DNA from: Fibrisoma limi BUZ 3
GTDB taxonomy: Bacteria; Bacteroidota; Bacteroidia; Cytophagales; Spirosomataceae
Assembly: GCF_000296815.2 (NCBI RefSeq)
Contig: NZ_CAIT01000009.1
Location: 434,001 to 498,000, forward strand
Direction of reading: 5' to 3'
Length of the DNA: 64,000 nucleotides
In this document: piece after piece, positions 35,294 through 42,286 of the stretch
Numbering within the stretch: position 1 is the stretch's first letter
How the letters are laid out: every line of letters begins with the position of its first letter
Notes under the pieces: generated by a model
Database searches by the model: none
The model's input: the letters and a program-made list of their open reading frames with translations, nothing else
What the model was told of the DNA's origin: nothing
Position numbers and translations under genes: made by a program

Positions 35294-35938
35294 ATGAAAA
35301 GACCATTCAACACGTTTTTACTGACCGCGGCCATTGCGGTTGGTTCATACGCACTACAGTCAACAAATGTTCAGGCGCAAAGTACTGCGCGAGTTGGGAT
35401 CAAAGGCGGCTTTAACGCAAGCACATTGTATTACGACAGCGATGGGGTCAATGATAAGAACGAACGGTATGGGTTTCATGCTGGAGTCTTCGCACAGATT
35501 CCCGCCGGCGATTTCTTTGCGATTCAGCCGGAACTGCTGTATACAACAAAGGGGGCGTCTGGCAACTACAACATTCTGGGCATAAATGGTACAAACACGT
35601 TCCGCCTGAACTACGCTGAGCTGCCTGTGCTGGCTACGTTTAAGTTGGGCAATACGGTCGATCTACAGCTCGGGCCTTACGTAGCTTATCTGCTCAACTC
35701 TGATATCAACTCGAACGGTGATTTCGGAACGGGTGTCGCCCGCATTGACCGCGATAACTTCAACAAAGTAGACTACGGTGTAGCCGGTGGTCTGAATCTC
35801 TACCTCGGAAAAGCGCTGATTGGTGTCCGGTACGGTCAGGGGATCCAACGTATCGCCGACAGTGGCGTAGCGCGAACCATCCTTGGCAATGCTAAGAATG
35901 GCGTTGGCATGATTTCAATTGGGTATAGCTTCAACTAA
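35294..35938 (+). CDS. Outer-membrane beta-barrel protein (PorT-like)
   Basis: A 214-residue outer-membrane protein. A signal peptide (about residues 1-29, ending NVQAQS) is followed by alternating beta-strands: RVGIKGGFNASTLYYD, the GFHAGVFAQIPAG strand, FAIQPELLYTTKGA, LNYAELPVLATFKLG, LQLGPYVAYLL and a final GMISIGYSFN with an aromatic C-terminus. This fits the OMP_b-brl_2/PorT group of small barrels, of unknown ligand. I start at ATG 35294 to give a normal signal peptide. Upstream on the opposite strand is the six-PAS kinase. A strong bidirectional terminator follows. Confidence 0.9.
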   Translation: MKRPFNTFLLTAAIAVGSYALQSTNVQAQSTARVGIKGGFNASTLYYDSDGVNDKNERYGFHAGVFAQIPAGDFFAIQPELLYTTKGASGNYNILGINGTNTFRLNYAELPVLATFKLGNTVDLQLGPYVAYLLNSDINSNGDFGTGVARIDRDNFNKVDYGVAGGLNLYLGKALIGVRYGQGIQRIADSGVARTILGNAKNGVGMISIGYSFN

Positions 35939-35963
35939 CCGAAGCGCTCCGATAAGAGAAACA

Positions 35964-35993
35964 AAAAGGTCGACATCATTCTGTCGACCTTTT
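35964..35993. terminator. Bidirectional rho-independent terminator
   Basis: 12-bp perfect arms (35964-35975 and 35982-35993) with A-run and T-run ends, between the barrel gene (plus) and the NtrC-type regulator (minus). Confidence 0.85.
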
Positions 35994-36013
35994 GTCAAGT
36001 GCTTCACCAAAGT

Positions 36014-37486
36014 TTAAAGGTGAATATCGTAAGCCTTAAGCTTGTTATACAGTGTTTTGCGGTCAATGTTAAGCACTTCAGCCGCTTTGGTTTTGTTGTA
36101 CCCTGTTTTTTCAAGTACTTTCAGGATGGCAGCCCGTTCAGCGCTTTCCGAAACGGATTTAAGGTTGTTGGCAGGCTGTGATATAACGGGTACTCCCGGT
36201 CGTAGGGGATCATAACTTACCTGAGCACCACCCGTATCTTCGGGTGTCAGATACTGTGGCGAAATAATTTCCTGCGGTAAAACATCAGCTTCGATGTAAT
36301 CGCCCTGTGTAAGCAGCACGGCCCGCTTCACTACGTTCTGCAACTCACGGAGGTTTCCGTGCCAGTAGTATTCCTTTAGCTTCTCGCGGCTTTCATCATC
36401 GAAACCGATAATGTCTTTATCAAGCTGCTCATTAGCCAGCTCGAGGAAGTGCTCCGCAAAAATCATAATGTCTGCCTTGCGTTCACGCAGGGGCGACAAA
36501 TGAATTTCGAATTCGTTGATACGGTGGTAGATATCCTCCCGGAACCGCCCTTGCCGAACCGCATCCCGCAGATCTTCGTTCGTAGCACAGATGATTCGCA
36601 CATCAACCGCAATGTCCTGGTTACTACCAATCCGGCGGATTTTACGTTCCTGCAATACCCGCAACAGCTTTATCTGATTGTCGTAAGACAGGTTTCCCAC
36701 TTCGTCCAGAAACAGCGTGCCACCGTTGGCATATTCGAAGCTACCTGCTTTGTCCGATAGAGCGCCAGTAAACGCTCCTTTTACGTGACCAAACAATTCG
36801 CTACCAGCCAACTCCTTCGATAATGCACCGCAGTCAATGGCCACAAATGGTTTGTCGCCCCGCTTACTCTTTAAATGAATAGCATTCGCAACAAACTCCT
36901 TTCCCGTGCCAGTTTCGCCGGTAATGATCACCGACATATTGGTTGGGGCGATAAGTTCAACGTGTTTCTGAAGTTGCTCCGCAGCCCGACTCTTACCAAA
37001 TATAAATCGTTTCCCATTGGGAGCCAGGGGTGTTTTGGGAGCGGCTTTGGGAGCAGCTTTAGCAGCTACAGTGGCTGGAGAAGCGGTTGCGGAAGAACTG
37101 GACGCTGATGCGCTCAGTGACTGACTGCGCCGTTCGAGAGCACCTTTGATTGTATACAGAATTTCATCGGGGTAGAGAGGCTTGGTTACGTAGTCGTAGG
37201 CCCCATGCTTTACCGTTTGAACGGCCACCCGTACATCCGAATAACCCGTGATGATAATTACGGCCGTTGCGGGATTAAGTACTTTAATCCGGCGGAGCAT
37301 CTCCAGACCGTCAATGTCAGGGAGTTTAAAGTCACAGATTACTAACTCAAACGGCTCCTTTCGCAACAAGATGAGACCATCCTCCCCCCGTTGCGCCGAA
37401 GCCGTTTTATAACCCTGCTTGCTCAGAAAACGCTCTAACAGCAGGCATATATCGTTATTATCGTCAATTATAAGAATCTTTTCCAT
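36014..37486 (-). CDS. NtrC-family sigma-54-dependent response regulator
   Basis: A 490-residue activator. The receiver (residues 1-120) has D52 in VICDFKLPDIDG. An Ala/Ser/Pro-rich linker (about 125-165) precedes the AAA+ domain with Walker A GETGTGKE, the sigma-54-contacting GAFTGA loop, and Walker B GGTLFLDEVGN. A Fis-type HTH ends the protein (about 445-490, with AAEVLNIDRKTLYNKLKAYD). All elements needed for sigma-54-dependent activation are present. ATG 37486 starts the receiver directly; an upstream ATG would add 17 residues with no similarity. It is downstream of a single-domain regulator (37585) by 98 bp. The kinase partner is not adjacent; the PAS kinases nearby are candidates. Confidence 0.93.
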   Translation of the reverse strand: MEKILIIDDNNDICLLLERFLSKQGYKTASAQRGEDGLILLRKEPFELVICDFKLPDIDGLEMLRRIKVLNPATAVIIITGYSDVRVAVQTVKHGAYDYVTKPLYPDEILYTIKGALERRSQSLSASASSSSATASPATVAAKAAPKAAPKTPLAPNGKRFIFGKSRAAEQLQKHVELIAPTNMSVIITGETGTGKEFVANAIHLKSKRGDKPFVAIDCGALSKELAGSELFGHVKGAFTGALSDKAGSFEYANGGTLFLDEVGNLSYDNQIKLLRVLQERKIRRIGSNQDIAVDVRIICATNEDLRDAVRQGRFREDIYHRINEFEIHLSPLRERKADIMIFAEHFLELANEQLDKDIIGFDDESREKLKEYYWHGNLRELQNVVKRAVLLTQGDYIEADVLPQEIISPQYLTPEDTGGAQVSYDPLRPGVPVISQPANNLKSVSESAERAAILKVLEKTGYNKTKAAEVLNIDRKTLYNKLKAYDIHL

Positions 37487-37584
37487 GGGCAGTCGAACCG
37501 CCGAAGCGGCAGCTTGTTCGGACAGCCTCCGGTTCAAACAAGCGATGCGTAAGTACCGTCAGTGGGCTGCTTAAACAAAGTTAC

Positions 37585-37950
37585 TCAAACCTGGATGGTT
37601 TGCAAAGCCTGTTCAATGGAACGGCGCGTAAAGGGTTTACCGATAAAATAGTCGGCCCCTTGCTCAGTAGCCCGGCGACGCTCAGCCTGTCCGTCAAAGG
37701 CACTAATCATAACCACCTTGGCCTCAGACTGCCCTTCTTTAATGTGCGGCAATAAATCGAATCCAACGCCATCCGGCAGATTCAGATCAAGAAAAACAGC
37801 ATCAAAATGCTGGGTTGTCAAAAACTGACGCCCTTCTTCGATAAAGTGTGCGCAGGTAGGCTGGTATCCCAGGCGACGCAGCAGACCGGACAACAATAAA
37901 CATATATCCGACTCATCGTCAATAATCAATACCCTTTTTACGCTGCTCAT
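37585..37950 (-). CDS. Single-domain response regulator
   Basis: A 121-residue receiver-only protein. It shows KRVLIIDDESDICLLL, the phospho-acceptor Asp in AVFLDLNLPDG, the Ser in VVMISAFD and the Lys in DYFIGKPF. No output domain. ATG 37950 begins the domain exactly; an upstream ATG would add about 21 residues with no similarity. It lies upstream of the NtrC-type gene on the same strand, suggesting one transcription unit, and adjacent to the AT-rich region at 38.0-38.4 kb. It may feed phosphate to a shared kinase. Confidence 0.88.
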   Translation of the reverse strand: MSSVKRVLIIDDESDICLLLSGLLRRLGYQPTCAHFIEEGRQFLTTQHFDAVFLDLNLPDGVGFDLLPHIKEGQSEAKVVMISAFDGQAERRRATEQGADYFIGKPFTRRSIEQALQTIQV

Positions 37951-38013
37951 CGTGTTTATTACGGCCGGTCTAAACTGTTGCCCCGCGTTCACACCCCTTA
38001 TATTCCCTACCAC

Positions 38014-38432
38014 GGTGTAAATGAATTAATGTTGTGTACTATCAACAGTATATAAAATTTAGTGCCGAATATTTACGAAATGTTGAAGTAAATAAGTCTT
38101 TAGCAGATAAAGTGCAATAAAAGAACTACTTACGATAAAATAGAGCAATTTCCACCTTTATTAATCGCAATTTTTACCTGTATCGCTTGTTTTAGTTGCC
38201 GTGGAAAATCTACACAATTTTCTACACCTGTGGATTTTTATCTACAGTTTTAAAAGTACCCTAAACCTGTTTTTCTGCTACAATCCGATAGCCTGAACTT
38301 TATTTAGGGCTCATTTACAAGCGTATACAATGATATACGTATGAATTCGGTTCAGCAGGACCTGTTTGGCATAACTTTTTCTAAATAGTCTATCAAATGC
38401 GAGATAAATTGTTCTGATTTACTCACAACGTT
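38014..38432. other. AT-rich intergenic region with repeated TCTACA motifs
   Basis: About 420 bp, clearly AT-rich, holding no gene. It separates a stretch of mainly minus-strand genes from mainly plus-strand genes and contains the cluster at 38201-38247. Confidence 0.6.
38201..38247. other. Cluster of DnaA-box-like motifs / candidate origin or operator
   Basis: Within 47 bp there are three TCTACA copies on the plus strand (38209, 38221, 38241) and two TCCAC-type copies on the minus strand (complements of GTGGA at 38201 and CTGTGGA at 38228). TTATCTACA (38238-38246) differs from the DnaA box TTATCCACA at one base; the others differ at two. The block also folds into two small hairpins. Not proven to be an origin. 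Confidence 0.35.
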
Positions 38433-38594
38433 ATGGGAAATCTGTTGTACACGATTGCCGTTATCCTGATCATAGTCTGGTTGCTGGGCTTTCTTGGGTT
38501 CAACAGTTTCGGACTGGGCAATCTGATTCATGTACTGCTAGTGATTGCGATCATTGCGATTTTACTCCGTCTAATTCAGGGAAGAGGAGTATAA
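38433..38594 (+). CDS. Lmo0937-type small membrane protein
   Basis: A 53-residue protein with two hydrophobic segments (about residues 3-20 and 31-45) separated by a short Gly/Asn loop, with sequence features GNLLYTIAVILIIVWLLG and NLIHVLLVIAIIAILL. It fits the Lmo0937/DUF5670 family of tiny membrane proteins, often stress-induced. It ends with a basic tail (RLIQGRGV). I start at ATG 38433; the reading frame then stops cleanly at 38594. No signal peptidase site. Function unknown. A candidate small RNA and a terminator follow downstream. Confidence 0.85.
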   Translation: MGNLLYTIAVILIIVWLLGFLGFNSFGLGNLIHVLLVIAIIAILLRLIQGRGV

Positions 38595-38628
38595 AATGAC
38601 AGATTCTATCCGACAAATTGATTAACAC

Positions 38629-38780
38629 CCGGCAAAGTTGTGTAACTTGCCGGCCCAAATAAACTGACATTTGTATTAAAGTGGTACGTTTAGGTTTAGG
38701 TGGTTTCATTTTAGGTTAAGTACAAGTTACGGTGGGTACGGAATCCCTGCGCCAAGTTGAGCGCAGGGATTTTTTTATTT
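38629..38780 (+). ncRNA. Candidate small RNA region with terminator
   Basis: An intergenic stretch holding a hairpin with 10-11-nt arms (about 38629-38653), a TACGTTTA box near 38690 that resembles a -7 element, a repeated TTTAGG-type tract, and a clear terminator (arms 38742-38752 and 38761-38771, then T7). No ORF is evident. It could equally be the 3' UTR of the Lmo0937-type gene. Confidence 0.3.
38742..38780 (+). terminator. Rho-independent terminator
   Basis: 11-bp perfect stem, 8-nt loop, then TTTTTTATTT on the plus strand. Confidence 0.85.
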
Positions 38781-38797
38781 CGTCGGTAACCACCCGG

Positions 38798-39871
38798 TCA
38801 ACGAGCCTCTTTGATAGTTTCGTTGCTTTCCTGAATATCATCTCCTTCAGGCTGTGGTATGTCAACCGCCCGTGCCGGATCAGGCGCATAGGTGAGTTCG
38901 ATCAGAATCGGGAAATGATCGGAACCACAATTCGGTAATCGTTTCAAATAACGTAGCCGAAAATGATGAGATACAAATACGTGGTCCAGCGGCCATCGCA
39001 GGAAGAAATAACGGGCATGGAACGTACTGAATAACCCACGACCCACGCGTGGATCGAGCAACCCGCTGATCCGCTGGAACAAGCGAGTCGTATGCGACCA
39101 GGCCACATCGTTCAGATCTCCGGCTACAATCACAGGGCCTTTCTGCCGACGGGCCTCTTTGCCTACTATAAGCAGTTCTGCATCGCGCTCTGTAGAACGA
39201 TAATGTTCGGTTGGGCTGGGCGGCATCGGATGAACGCCGTAAAAATGAATCAACTGCTCCGAAGGGAGTTTAAATTGACCGTAGATAGACGGAATGTCAT
39301 CCTGAATCAAAAAACGGAGTTCGGCATTCTGCAACGGCAAGCGGGAATATAATAACATGCCGTACGTATTTTCAAGTGGATGCAGCAACCGGAATGGATA
39401 CTGCTCCTGCACTGATTCCAAAGCCTTTGCCCAGGCTTTGTTCCCTTCCAGAATCAAAAAAACGTCGGGTTTGTACTTCGATATAAGCTGACATACGTCC
39501 GGTGTGCGCGTATTATACATGTACACATTCGCAACCATCAACCGTATCGTTGCTTTGTCGTTCGACGCTTCGCCAGCCTTACGTAGAATACGATGCACCT
39601 GCTTCTTATGAAAAGATGTATACGGGTAAATTAGCCAGCCCTGATACAACAAAGCCGCTGACAAACCAACGGGCATAAGCGCATCAGTCCATTCACTCTT
39701 TTCACCTGTGAACACCCACGCTACCAGCGCAATTGACGCCAGAACGAAAAGTTGCAGATGGGGAAAATCCCAGATACGTATCCACCAATAGTCCAGGCGG
39801 ATAAGATGGACGAACGAGGCAATAATTACAAACCAGATAAACGCCGGCAGAAATAAAGTGAGGTAATCCAT
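38798..39871 (-). CDS. Membrane-anchored endonuclease/exonuclease/phosphatase family protein
   Basis: A 357-residue protein. Three hydrophobic segments at the N-terminus (about residues 3-25, 38-55 and 62-80) anchor it in the membrane. The rest is an EEP fold: MVANVYMYNTRTPDVCQLI at the start, the VFLILEGNKAW strand, the GDLNDVAWS motif with catalytic Asp and Asn, and the closing SDHFPILIEL with the catalytic Asp-His. This resembles the family of putative secreted nucleases or phosphodiesterases common in Bacteroidota. ATG 39871 is preferred to one 10 codons upstream. Substrate unknown. Confidence 0.87.
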   Translation of the reverse strand: MDYLTLFLPAFIWFVIIASFVHLIRLDYWWIRIWDFPHLQLFVLASIALVAWVFTGEKSEWTDALMPVGLSAALLYQGWLIYPYTSFHKKQVHRILRKAGEASNDKATIRLMVANVYMYNTRTPDVCQLISKYKPDVFLILEGNKAWAKALESVQEQYPFRLLHPLENTYGMLLYSRLPLQNAELRFLIQDDIPSIYGQFKLPSEQLIHFYGVHPMPPSPTEHYRSTERDAELLIVGKEARRQKGPVIVAGDLNDVAWSHTTRLFQRISGLLDPRVGRGLFSTFHARYFFLRWPLDHVFVSHHFRLRYLKRLPNCGSDHFPILIELTYAPDPARAVDIPQPEGDDIQESNETIKEAR

Positions 39872-40137
39872 GAAGTAGTGGCTGGTTGAGTAATTAATCA
39901 ATAGCTATTTGCCGCCGTCGAACGCTGGCAAACAGCTACGTTCATAAGTGTCAACTTGTGTTGTTGAGGAAATGTTGGACATCGTTGTAGAAATTTATCC
40001 TCAACTACTGCCAATCAACCACTTAGAAATTTTTTAAGTAAAAAACTATTAATCAATGCCTTATGACGTTAAGAAGAAAGTGGTACAAAATTTTCTAATG
40101 AGGAGATGTACCGAATCACACACTAAAACGATATTTT

Positions 40138-40389
40138 ATGAAATCGTTACCTGGCATTCTTGTCGGACTCGCAATGGGCGCTGTTATCGGTGTTCTGCTG
40201 GCTCCGCAAAGTGGTCGTAAGACACGGAAGCGAATTTCTTCCGAATCTGATTCTCTCTTTAAAGACCTGCAGGATCAACTGCAATCGGGTCTGGAGAATA
40301 TCAAAAAACAATACAACGATTACGTTGATACGGCGGCCTCCCGGTCGCAGGAGATTGTGAGCCGAGTCGAGCGCCGGACGAAGAAATAA
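40138..40389 (+). CDS. YtxH domain protein
   Basis: An 83-residue protein. A hydrophobic N-terminus (about residues 4-21, GILVGLAMGAVIGVLLAP) carries the YtxH signature GxLLAPQSGRKTRKRI, followed by an amphipathic, charged helical tail. YtxH-type proteins are stress- and cell-envelope-linked with unclear mechanism. It is followed 25 bp later by a longer paralogue of the same family, so the pair probably arose by duplication. Confidence 0.87.
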   Translation: MKSLPGILVGLAMGAVIGVLLAPQSGRKTRKRISSESDSLFKDLQDQLQSGLENIKKQYNDYVDTAASRSQEIVSRVERRTKK

Positions 40390-40413
40390 TTAATCACCTA
40401 AAAACAAACAACA

Positions 40414-40782
40414 ATGAGAAGCACAAGAGATTTTCTGACGGGTATTATAACGGGTATTGCAATTGGTATGTTAACCGCCCCTCGCAGTGGTAAAGAAACC
40501 CGCGACAAACTGGTTGATGAAGCAAACAAACGTTCCGAAGATTTGAAAGATCAATGGAGCAAAGGTGTTGAGCAGGTAAAGCAAGGTTACGAACAGGCTA
40601 AGACGCAGGTTAACCAGTACGCTCAACAGGCTAAAGATCAGATCAATCAATATAAAGATAAAGCACAGTCTGAAGCCAATCAGGACCAGGCTAAGCAGCA
40701 ATACAACGAACAGGTCGATAACCTGGCCAACAAGGCACAATCAGGTATTGAAGATGCTCGTGATGCTGTTCGCGTGAACTAA
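40414..40782 (+). CDS. YtxH domain protein, second copy
   Basis: A 122-residue paralogue of the preceding YtxH gene. The N-terminus (residues 5-22, DFLTGIITGIAIGMLTAP) holds the membrane-embedded YtxH motif with APRSGKETRDKL, and the long C-terminal tail is a Gln/Lys/Glu/Asn-rich, predicted coiled-coil helix with near-repeats of AKxQxNQY. Such tails suggest interaction with nucleoid, envelope or other helices. In one transcript with 40138, ended by the terminator at 40826. Function unknown. Confidence 0.87.
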   Translation: MRSTRDFLTGIITGIAIGMLTAPRSGKETRDKLVDEANKRSEDLKDQWSKGVEQVKQGYEQAKTQVNQYAQQAKDQINQYKDKAQSEANQDQAKQQYNEQVDNLANKAQSGIEDARDAVRVN

Positions 40783-40825
40783 TTTCATTTTTGCTGATTT
40801 ACTCAACGTTTTGAAAAATTGATAT

Positions 40826-40852
40826 GCCCCCGGCCAAAGCCGGGGGCTTTTT
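40826..40852 (+). terminator. Rho-independent terminator after YtxH pair
   Basis: 9-bp perfect GC-rich stem (40826-40834 and 40839-40847), CAAA loop, then a T-run. Confidence 0.9.
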
Positions 40853-40863
40853 CTTTGTCTGGG

Positions 40864-40920
40864 TTTAACGCACTTTTAATTTTTGTTTAAGCAGCGTTTA
40901 ATTAGGGTCGGACACCTTTG
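40864..40920 (+). promoter_or_regulatory. Phased TTTAA operator and promoter of the efflux adaptor gene
   Basis: Four TTTAA cores start at 40864, 40875, 40886 and 40897, exactly 11 bp apart. After an 11-nt gap comes CACCTTTG (40913-40920), a near match to TAnnTTTG. The same 57-bp layout recurs at 42205, 45807 and 46832. The position just upstream of the -7 box suits a response regulator that activates transcription. Confidence 0.78.
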
Positions 40921-40999
40921 GGATATGAAAAAGCGCACTATTATCCCTCCTTGTTCACGGCCTCTACGGCTGCGGAACTACTTCGGCAATGATTTAGCC

Positions 41000-42142
41000 A
41001 TGCCGAGTGGGGTTTCATTTGGTATCATCGTGCGGAAAAACCAGAAACCTGGTTATCGACAGATCATGGCAGCAGTTGCCACGCTGTTACTGGCTGGTAG
41101 TCTTACCAGTTGTCATTCATCGGCCGAATCTGAAAATGCAACAACTAAACAGGCGCATCAGGATGTCAATCTTTTATCGACCGCCCGGTTCGACACGGCG
41201 CGTTTAAATACGGTCACTAATGAGCTTGATCTGACCGGTAAGATCACGTTCAATCAGGACAAGGTTGTTAAAGTATTTCCGCTGGTTGGCGGGCACATTG
41301 AACAGGTAAAGATTGAACTTGGCGATTATGTCCACAAAGGGCAGGTACTTGCAGTACTGCGATCCGGTGATCTTGCCGATCTGGAGCAGCAAGCCATAAC
41401 GGCGCGGAGCCAGTTGGCCGTTGCGCAAAAAAACGTGCAGGTTACGGAAGATATGGCAAAATCAGGCTTCTCAGCTCAGCGCGACCTGCTGGTTGCCCGC
41501 GAACAGCTTGAAGCCGCCAGGGGGGAAGTAAATCGCGTCAACGAACGCCGTCGTATTCTGGGAGGTAATGGCTCTGAATACGTAGTCAAAGCACCTGTCA
41601 GTGGTTTTGTTGTTGAAAAGACGGCCTCTCCGGGCATGGAACTTCGCTCCGACGACCCTGAAAACCTGTTTACAATTTCTAACCTCGATCAGGTGTGGGT
41701 TCTCGCCAACGTATACGAATCTGACTTAGCCAATATACACGCAGGCGATTCAGCAACCATCACTACCCTTTCATACCCGGATCGCGTGTTCCATGGTCGG
41801 ATTGACAAAATCTTCAATGTGCTCGACCCTGAGAGCAAGACAATGAAAGTTCGTGTTACGCTCAATAACGCCGATTTTCAGTTAAAGCCAGAGATGTTTG
41901 CCAACGTGCGGGTAGCCTACGCCGGTCATGATAAACGGGTGGCCATTCCAACAAACGCCGTTGTCTTCGACAAAAGCCGAAACTTTGTTGTCTCTGTCAC
42001 GAAAGAGAATCAACCCGTTGTGCGGGAGGTGGATATTTATAAGACCACCAGCGATAAAAGCTACATAAATAGTGGGCTCAGCGACGGCGAACGCATCATC
42101 ACAAAGAATCAATTACTGATTTACAATGCGCTTGCTAACTAA
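41000..42142 (+). CDS. RND efflux periplasmic adaptor (CzcB/CusB type), lipoprotein
   Basis: A membrane-fusion protein of the heavy-metal RND type, 380 residues from ATG 41000. The N-terminus holds a hydrophobic stretch ending in LTSC (lipobox-like), then a hairpin/lipoyl core with VFPLVGGHIEQVKIELGD and VKAPVSGFVVEKTASPGMEL, and a beta-barrel/MPD part with NLDQVWVLANVYESD and MKVRVTLNNADFQLKPEMFANV. It links the permease encoded downstream to an outer-membrane channel. An in-frame ATG at 40925 sits almost at the predicted transcription start, hence the later start; ATG 41066 is a third choice. No His-rich metal-binding N-terminus is present. Confidence 0.88.
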   Translation: MPSGVSFGIIVRKNQKPGYRQIMAAVATLLLAGSLTSCHSSAESENATTKQAHQDVNLLSTARFDTARLNTVTNELDLTGKITFNQDKVVKVFPLVGGHIEQVKIELGDYVHKGQVLAVLRSGDLADLEQQAITARSQLAVAQKNVQVTEDMAKSGFSAQRDLLVAREQLEAARGEVNRVNERRRILGGNGSEYVVKAPVSGFVVEKTASPGMELRSDDPENLFTISNLDQVWVLANVYESDLANIHAGDSATITTLSYPDRVFHGRIDKIFNVLDPESKTMKVRVTLNNADFQLKPEMFANVRVAYAGHDKRVAIPTNAVVFDKSRNFVVSVTKENQPVVREVDIYKTTSDKSYINSGLSDGERIITKNQLLIYNALAN

Positions 42143-42162
42143 CCAATCATACCAGCAGAACG

Positions 42163-42210
42163 AAAGCGGACGGTAGCTATACTCAGCCCACTGTCCGCTT
42201 TTGTTTTAAC
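42163..42210 (+). terminator. Terminator between adaptor and permease genes
   Basis: 12-bp stem with one G-T pair (42163-42174 and 42190-42201), followed by a T-rich tail that overlaps the next operator. It would separate the adaptor and permease genes into two transcripts. Confidence 0.75.
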
Positions 42211-42261
42211 AGGCTTTTAACAAAGGTTTAAACCAGCTTTAAGTCACTCCCAGGAGCTTTG
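42205..42261 (+). promoter_or_regulatory. Phased TTTAA operator and promoter of the efflux permease gene
   Basis: TTTAA cores at 42205, 42216, 42227 and 42238, exactly 11 bp apart; 11-nt gap; then GAGCTTTG (42254-42261). Same architecture as the adaptor promoter at 40864. The permease ATG lies 25 bp further on. Confidence 0.78.
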
Positions 42262-42286
42262 CGCTGGTCGTTTCACTCAGCACGCC

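Noticed and set aside
23855-40808. 15-bp sequence CTGATTTACTCAACG at 23855 and 40794, near-copy at 38414
   Set aside because: All are near stress-type genes, but one or two exact 15-mers are expected by chance in 64 kb, and their positions relative to starts and terminators are inconsistent.
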